This document shows, in pieces, positions 60,701-64,000 of a DNA stretch of 64,000 bases. Position 1 is the first letter of the stretch, and the number at the start of each line of letters is the position of its first letter. The stretch covers positions 3,410,501 to 3,474,500 of the forward strand of contig NZ_CP009429.1 of assembly GCF_001314325.1 (NCBI RefSeq). The letters run 5' to 3'. The notes below the pieces were generated by a model. It was not told the DNA's origin. It made no database searches and was given only the letters and a program-made list of their open reading frames with translations. Position numbers and translations under genes: made by a program. Source of the DNA: Sphingopyxis macrogoltabida. GTDB taxonomy: Bacteria; Pseudomonadota; Alphaproteobacteria; Sphingomonadales; Sphingomonadaceae.

Positions 60701-60756
60701 TCGGCGCGGCCGCGCTAGGGCGGCGGCCACATTTTTCGATCCGATGGAGGTAGGCT

Positions 60757-61503
60757 GTGGCCGGCCATAGTAAATTCAAGAACATCATGCACCGCAAGGG
60801 TGCGCAGGACAAAAAGCGCAGCAGCCTCTTCTCGAAGCTCAGCCGGGAAATCACCGTCGCGGCGAAGATGGGCCTGCCCGATCCCGACGCGAACGCGCGC
60901 CTGCGCGCCGCGGTCAACGCCGCCAAGGCGCAGTCGATGCCGAAGGACAATATCCAGCGCGCGATCGACAAGGCGGCCGGCAACGACGGCGATAATTACG
61001 AAGAAATCCGCTACGAAGGCTATGGCCCCGGCGGCGTATCGCTGATCGTCGAGGCGCTGACCGACAACCGCAACCGCACCGCGACCAACGTGCGCACCGC
61101 CTTCAGCAAGAACGGCGGCAACCTCGGCACCAGCGGCAGCGTCAGCCACGGCTTCGACCGGCTCGGCCTCATCAACTATGGCGCGAGCGCGGGCGACGCC
61201 GACACGGTGTTCGAAGCCGCGCTGGATGCCGGCGCCGACGACGTCGAATCGTCCGAGGACGGCCACGACATCTGGACCAGCGTCGACAGCCTGCACGAAG
61301 TCGCAAAGGCGCTCGAAACGAAGCTCGGCGAGGCCGAAGGCGTCAAGCTGGCGTGGAAGCCGACGCTGAAGAGCGAAGTCGGCGACGAAAGCGTCGCGCA
61401 GACCTTGTTCAAGCTGATCGACACGCTCGACGACGACGACGATGTCCAGACCGTCTGGGGCAATTATGAAATCCCCGACGCGGTGATGGAGAAGCTCGGC
61501 TGA
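60757..61503 (+). CDS. YebC/PmpR family protein
   Basis: 248 residues from a GTG at 60757, preceded by TGGAGG; the start is fixed by the invariant [21 protein letters not shown]. Three-domain YebC structure: N-terminal helical domain, then [18 protein letters not shown] and [16 protein letters not shown]. The family was long annotated as transcriptional regulators of, among others, ruvABC-linked genes, and is now also connected with translation. It sits directly before ruvC, with a 4-bp overlap if the CTG start is used. Confidence 0.96.
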   Translation: MAGHSKFKNIMHRKGAQDKKRSSLFSKLSREITVAAKMGLPDPDANARLRAAVNAAKAQSMPKDNIQRAIDKAAGNDGDNYEEIRYEGYGPGGVSLIVEALTDNRNRTATNVRTAFSKNGGNLGTSGSVSHGFDRLGLINYGASAGDADTVFEAALDAGADDVESSEDGHDIWTSVDSLHEVAKALETKLGEAEGVKLAWKPTLKSEVGDESVAQTLFKLIDTLDDDDDVQTVWGNYEIPDAVMEKLG

Positions 61504-61973
61504 TCATCCTCGGCCTCGATCCCTCGCTCAGTTGTACCGGCTGGGGCGTCATCCGCGTCGAGGGCAGCCGGATCAGCCATATCGCCAATGGGCAGGTAAA
61601 GACCGACGCGAAGGCGTCCCTGCCCGACCGGCTCGCCTATCTCGATACGGTGCTCGCGGCGGTGATCGCCGATCATGTACCGGCGTGCGCAGCGGTCGAA
61701 GAGGTGTTCGTCAACGACAATCCGCAATCGACGCTGAAGCTCGCGCACGCCCGCGGCGTGGTGCTGCTGGGCTGCGCGCGGAGCGGACTCGCGGTCACCG
61801 AATATGCGCCCCGGCTGGTCAAGAAGGCGATCGTCGGCACCGGCGGGGCGGCGAAGGAGCAGGTGCAGGCGATGCTGCGCGTGCTGCTCCCCGGCGCCAA
61901 GGTGGCGGGGGCCGACGCCGCCGACGCGCTCGCGGTCGCGATCTGCCACGCAAACCACCGCCCGCGCCTCTGA
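61500..61973 (+). CDS. ruvC: Holliday junction resolvase RuvC, apparently with a non-canonical CTG start
   Basis: 157 residues if translation begins at CTG 61500. The N-terminus [18 protein letters not shown] contains the catalytic Asp7; other acidic residues lie in [15 protein letters not shown] and [13 protein letters not shown]. No ATG, GTG or TTG occurs between an in-frame TGA at 61467-61469 and the motif; the first usual start (GTG 61650) would remove the first 50 residues including Asp7. GGAGAAG at 61488-61494 is well placed for CTG, which overlaps the yebC stop (CTGA). RuvC cuts Holliday junctions together with RuvAB. Confidence 0.93.
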   Translation: MIILGLDPSLSCTGWGVIRVEGSRISHIANGQVKTDAKASLPDRLAYLDTVLAAVIADHVPACAAVEEVFVNDNPQSTLKLAHARGVVLLGCARSGLAVTEYAPRLVKKAIVGTGGAAKEQVQAMLRVLLPGAKVAGADAADALAVAICHANHRPRL

Positions 61974-61975
61974 AT

Positions 61976-62053
61976 TTCGTCACCCCGGACTTGATCCGGG
62001 GTCCATCGCCGCAGCGCCGATATGGATGCCGGATCAAGTCCGGCATGACGAAA
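61976..62053. repeat. REP-like inverted repeat element (copy 2)
   Basis: The arm TTCGTCACCCCGGACTTGAT.. is matched by ..ATCAAGTCCGGCATGACGAA about 26 bases on. It is the same family as the element at 26744-26816 and fills the gap between ruvC and ruvA. It may also act as a transcript-stabilising or terminating hairpin. Confidence 0.85.
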
Positions 62054-62100
62054 GAGGGAAATTGATTCCCTTTTCGTTCTCCTCGCGCTAGGCACGGGCC

Positions 62101-62700
62101 ATGATCGCGAAACTCACCGGACGGCTCGATTCCAGCGGCGCAGGCCATGCGGTGATCGACGTCGGCGGCGTGGGCTATCTGGTCGAAGCCTCGGCACGCA
62201 CATTGGACGCGCTTGGCCCTGTCGGCGGCGAGGTCACCATCCACACCGAAATGCTCGTCGGCGAGGATTTTCTGCGCCTGCTCGGCTTCGCCAAGGCCGA
62301 GGAACGCGACTGGTTCCGCCTGCTTACCAGCGTTCAGGGTGTCGGCGCCAAGGTCGCGCTCGCCATCCTCTCGGCGCTCGAAATCGGCGATTTGCAGCGC
62401 GCCCTTGCGAGCGGCGACAGCGCGATGATCGCGCGCGCCAACGGCGTCGGGCCCAAGCTCGCGCAGCGAATCACGCATGAACTGAAGGACAAGGCGGGCG
62501 CGCTCGGCGGGATTGCCGGTTCGGGGGCCGCCCTATCCGCCACCGCCGGCCCGCTCGGCGACGCGGTTGCAGCGCTAACCGGGCTGGGCTTCAAGCCCGG
62601 CGAAGCGAGCGCTGCGGTTGCGGCGGCGAGCGAAGAACTGGGTGCGGCTGCCAGCCTCGACGCGTTGGTACGCATAGCGCTCAAAAAGGCGGCAAAGTGA
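62101..62700 (+). CDS. ruvA: Holliday junction branch migration protein RuvA
   Basis: 199 residues. OB-fold N-terminus [31 protein letters not shown], the [24 protein letters not shown] segment, and tandem helix-hairpin-helix motifs ([16 protein letters not shown] and [16 protein letters not shown]). The C-terminal ~50 residues are the RuvB-contacting domain ([19 protein letters not shown]). Tetramers hold the four-way junction for RuvB. Two unrelated small genes separate it from ruvB. Confidence 0.97.
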   Translation: MIAKLTGRLDSSGAGHAVIDVGGVGYLVEASARTLDALGPVGGEVTIHTEMLVGEDFLRLLGFAKAEERDWFRLLTSVQGVGAKVALAILSALEIGDLQRALASGDSAMIARANGVGPKLAQRITHELKDKAGALGGIAGSGAALSATAGPLGDAVAALTGLGFKPGEASAAVAAASEELGAAASLDALVRIALKKAAK

Positions 62701-63041
62701 GTCGCATGCTTATTGTTGCGGCTGCCGCAGGTGCCATGCAATGCCTCGGTGGCTGCGATGCGGCAATGGATCGGATCGCCCAGGATCGCGCCATCGAACA
62801 TGCGAAGGGACAGGTCGCGGGCGCGCTCGGTGGAGGCGAGCCCCGCTTTCGTAACGTTTTCCAATCGCCGGCGAACTTCACCTGCGGCAACGTTGCCCGC
62901 TATCAATCTATCAAATTCCAGCGCTTTTTCGCCTCCGGTATCGACGAACCTTTTCTCGAAGAGGATTTCGGGAAAGATAAGATGGATATGATGTGGGATG
63001 CCGCATGTGTCCGGCCGCCGAGCGGGAAGCCGCAAGAATGA
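62697..63041 (+). CDS. Small putative lipoprotein of unknown function between ruvA and ruvB
   Basis: 114 residues from GTG 62697 (overlapping the ruvA stop) or 111 from ATG 62706. The N-terminus has a hydrophobic stretch and a lipobox-like CLGGCDAA, so export and lipidation are plausible. The rest ([29 protein letters not shown]) is soluble with two further Cys. No family was recognised. Overlaps on both sides show it is transcribed with the ruv genes. Confidence 0.7.
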   Translation: MSRMLIVAAAAGAMQCLGGCDAAMDRIAQDRAIEHAKGQVAGALGGGEPRFRNVFQSPANFTCGNVARYQSIKFQRFFASGIDEPFLEEDFGKDKMDMMWDAACVRPPSGKPQE

Positions 63042-63442
63042 ACAGCATCATCCGCAACGCCTCCTGCCGCTGTGGCCAGCTCCGCATTACCTGCACCGGC
63101 GAGCCGATCCGCGTGTCCGTCTGCCACTGTCGCAATTGCAAGGCGCGGAGCGGAAGCGCCTTTTCCGCACAGGCGCGCTTCCCTGCCGATCAGGTTCGCA
63201 TCGAAGGCGAAGCGAAATTGTACCAACATGCCGGCGGCAGCGGCACTCTCGCGGACTTCTACTTTTGTAAGGACTGCGGCTCAACGCTCTGGTTTCTCAA
63301 CCGCCCGGAACTCGACAGCTATGCCGTGCCGATCGGCAATTTCGAACCCGGCCATGACTTCGAGCCGCAATTTTCAGTCTATGAGGATCGTCAGTTACCT
63401 TGGGTTTGTATCCTCGGCGAGGCAATAGAACGGTATGACTGA
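63038..63442 (+). CDS. GFA family (DUF636) zinc-binding protein
   Basis: 134 residues from the ATG at 63038 (ATGA overlap). The Cys pattern of the glutathione-dependent formaldehyde-activating (Gfa) fold is present: [32 protein letters not shown]; these bind two zinc ions. Family members have varied or unknown activities, so a formaldehyde role is not established. The 3' end overlaps ruvB by eight bases, so it is embedded in the ruv operon. Confidence 0.9.
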   Translation: MNSIIRNASCRCGQLRITCTGEPIRVSVCHCRNCKARSGSAFSAQARFPADQVRIEGEAKLYQHAGGSGTLADFYFCKDCGSTLWFLNRPELDSYAVPIGNFEPGHDFEPQFSVYEDRQLPWVCILGEAIERYD

Positions 63443-64000
63443 GCCCGCCCTCACCACCCCGATCCGCACCCCCGAGGATGCCGATGCCGCGCTGCGGCCG
63501 AAGTCGCTTGCCGAGTTCGTCGGGCAGGCGGCGGCGCGCGAGAACCTCCGTATCTTCGTCGAAGCTGCGAAGTCGCGCGGCGACGCGCTCGACCATGTGC
63601 TGTTCTTCGGCCCGCCGGGGCTCGGCAAGACGACCCTCGCGCAGATCGTCGCGAAGGAGCTCGGCGTGGGTTTCCGCTCGACCAGCGGCCCGGTGATCGC
63701 CAAGGCGGGCGACCTCGCCGCGCTGCTCACCAATCTCGAGGACGGCGACGTGCTGTTCATCGACGAAATCCACCGCCTGTCGCCTGCGGTCGAGGAGATT
63801 CTCTACCCGGCGATGGAGGACCGCGCGCTCGACATCATGATCGGCGAAGGACCGTCGGCGCGCAGCGTCCGCATCGACCTGCCCAAATTCACCCTCGTCG
63901 GCGCGACGACGCGGCAGGGTCTGCTGACGACGCCGCTGCGCGACCGTTTCGGCATTCCGGTGCGGCTCAATTTCTATACCCATGCCGAACTCGAACAGGT
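63435..64000 (+). CDS. ruvB: Holliday junction branch migration helicase RuvB (3' truncated by window)
   Basis: The first 188 codons are present. The family start is [26 protein letters not shown]. The Walker A motif is [14 protein letters not shown], Walker B is [12 protein letters not shown], and the sensor-1 region is [20 protein letters not shown]. RuvB is the AAA+ motor that drives branch migration with RuvA. The remaining small and winged-helix domains lie beyond the window. The ATG lies inside the end of the GFA gene. Confidence 0.97.
   Translation, partial: MTEPALTTPIRTPEDADAALRPKSLAEFVGQAAARENLRIFVEAAKSRGDALDHVLFFGPPGLGKTTLAQIVAKELGVGFRSTSGPVIAKAGDLAALLTNLEDGDVLFIDEIHRLSPAVEEILYPAMEDRALDIMIGEGPSARSVRIDLPKFTLVGATTRQGLLTTPLRDRFGIPVRLNFYTHAELEQ

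Noticed and set aside
1..64000. CRISPR arrays, tRNA/rRNA genes, integrases or transposases
   Set aside because: No regularly spaced repeats, no tRNA TpsiC-like or anticodon-arm patterns in intergenic gaps, and no transposase or integrase motifs were found on either strand by eye.

Overview
The window is a high-GC (mid-60s percent by eye), gene-dense chromosomal segment of an alphaproteobacterium. It most resembles a sphingomonad (Sphingopyxis/Sphingomonas type). Pointers are GapR (DUF2312), the F1-ATPase zeta subunit (DUF1476), a YebC-ruvC-ruvA-ruvB neighbourhood, an Asp/Glu leucyltransferase, the short hairpin repeats that translate as 'VIPDLIRDP...', and general codon style. No rRNA, tRNA, CRISPR array, integrase or transposase was seen. 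Both edge genes are cut by the window: an MCE/MlaD protein on the left and ruvB on the right.

Layout. 0-7.9 kb: end of an Mla/Pqi-type lipid-transport operon, an AsnC-type regulator divergent from a frameshifted branched-chain/aromatic amino acid dehydrogenase, an NTF2-like protein, pepN, a short-chain dehydrogenase and a DUF445 protein. 8-13.6 kb: an RND efflux pump (adaptor plus permease) and two tandem GlsB/YeaQ membrane proteins. 14-19.5 kb: an MBL hydrolase with two coupled small genes, a membrane protein, nadA, and a DUF2853-OmpA fusion ending in a clear terminator. 19.5-21 kb: a gene-poor stretch that reads more AT-rich, with two ORFans. 21-27.9 kb: a BlaI/BlaR1-like pair with a recognisable operator, an L,D-transpeptidase with a lipoprotein, an NsrR-like repressor divergent from two globins, and a glutaredoxin-BolA-zeta-subunit cluster.

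28-46.2 kb is the first notable accessory block. All genes are on the + strand: an exported TPR-CHAT (caspase-like) protein, a CHASE2 sensor adenylate cyclase, an exported 252-residue protein, a TpsB outer-membrane transporter, and a ~3,384-residue TpsA exoprotein with a glycine-rich segment and a long internal duplication. I read it as a two-partner secretion system with its own signalling and possibly its own peptidase.

46.2-50.7 kb holds cysS, small membrane proteins, a D-2-hydroxyacid dehydrogenase and a membrane-linked winged-helix regulator. 50.7-56.9 kb (minus strand) is the second notable block and the best candidate for an undescribed system. It is a tight four-gene operon encoding (i) a flavoprotein fused to two cyclic-nucleotide-binding domains and a four-cluster ferredoxin module, (ii) a membrane protein with two His-x13-His pairs typical of a di-heme b cytochrome, (iii) an FHA-domain protein fused through one membrane helix to a ten-heme c-type cytochrome, and (iv) a CpdA-like phosphodiesterase. 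Together they outline a trans-membrane electron conduit from a cytoplasmic nucleotide donor to periplasmic hemes, with built-in cyclic-nucleotide and phospho-threonine sensing.

57-64 kb is housekeeping: bpt, pyk, DUF1244, gapR, ybjQ, yebC, ruvC (which seems to lack any canonical start codon), ruvA, a small lipoprotein and a GFA-family protein inserted before ruvB. All functions are read from sequence motifs by eye; no database search was run.
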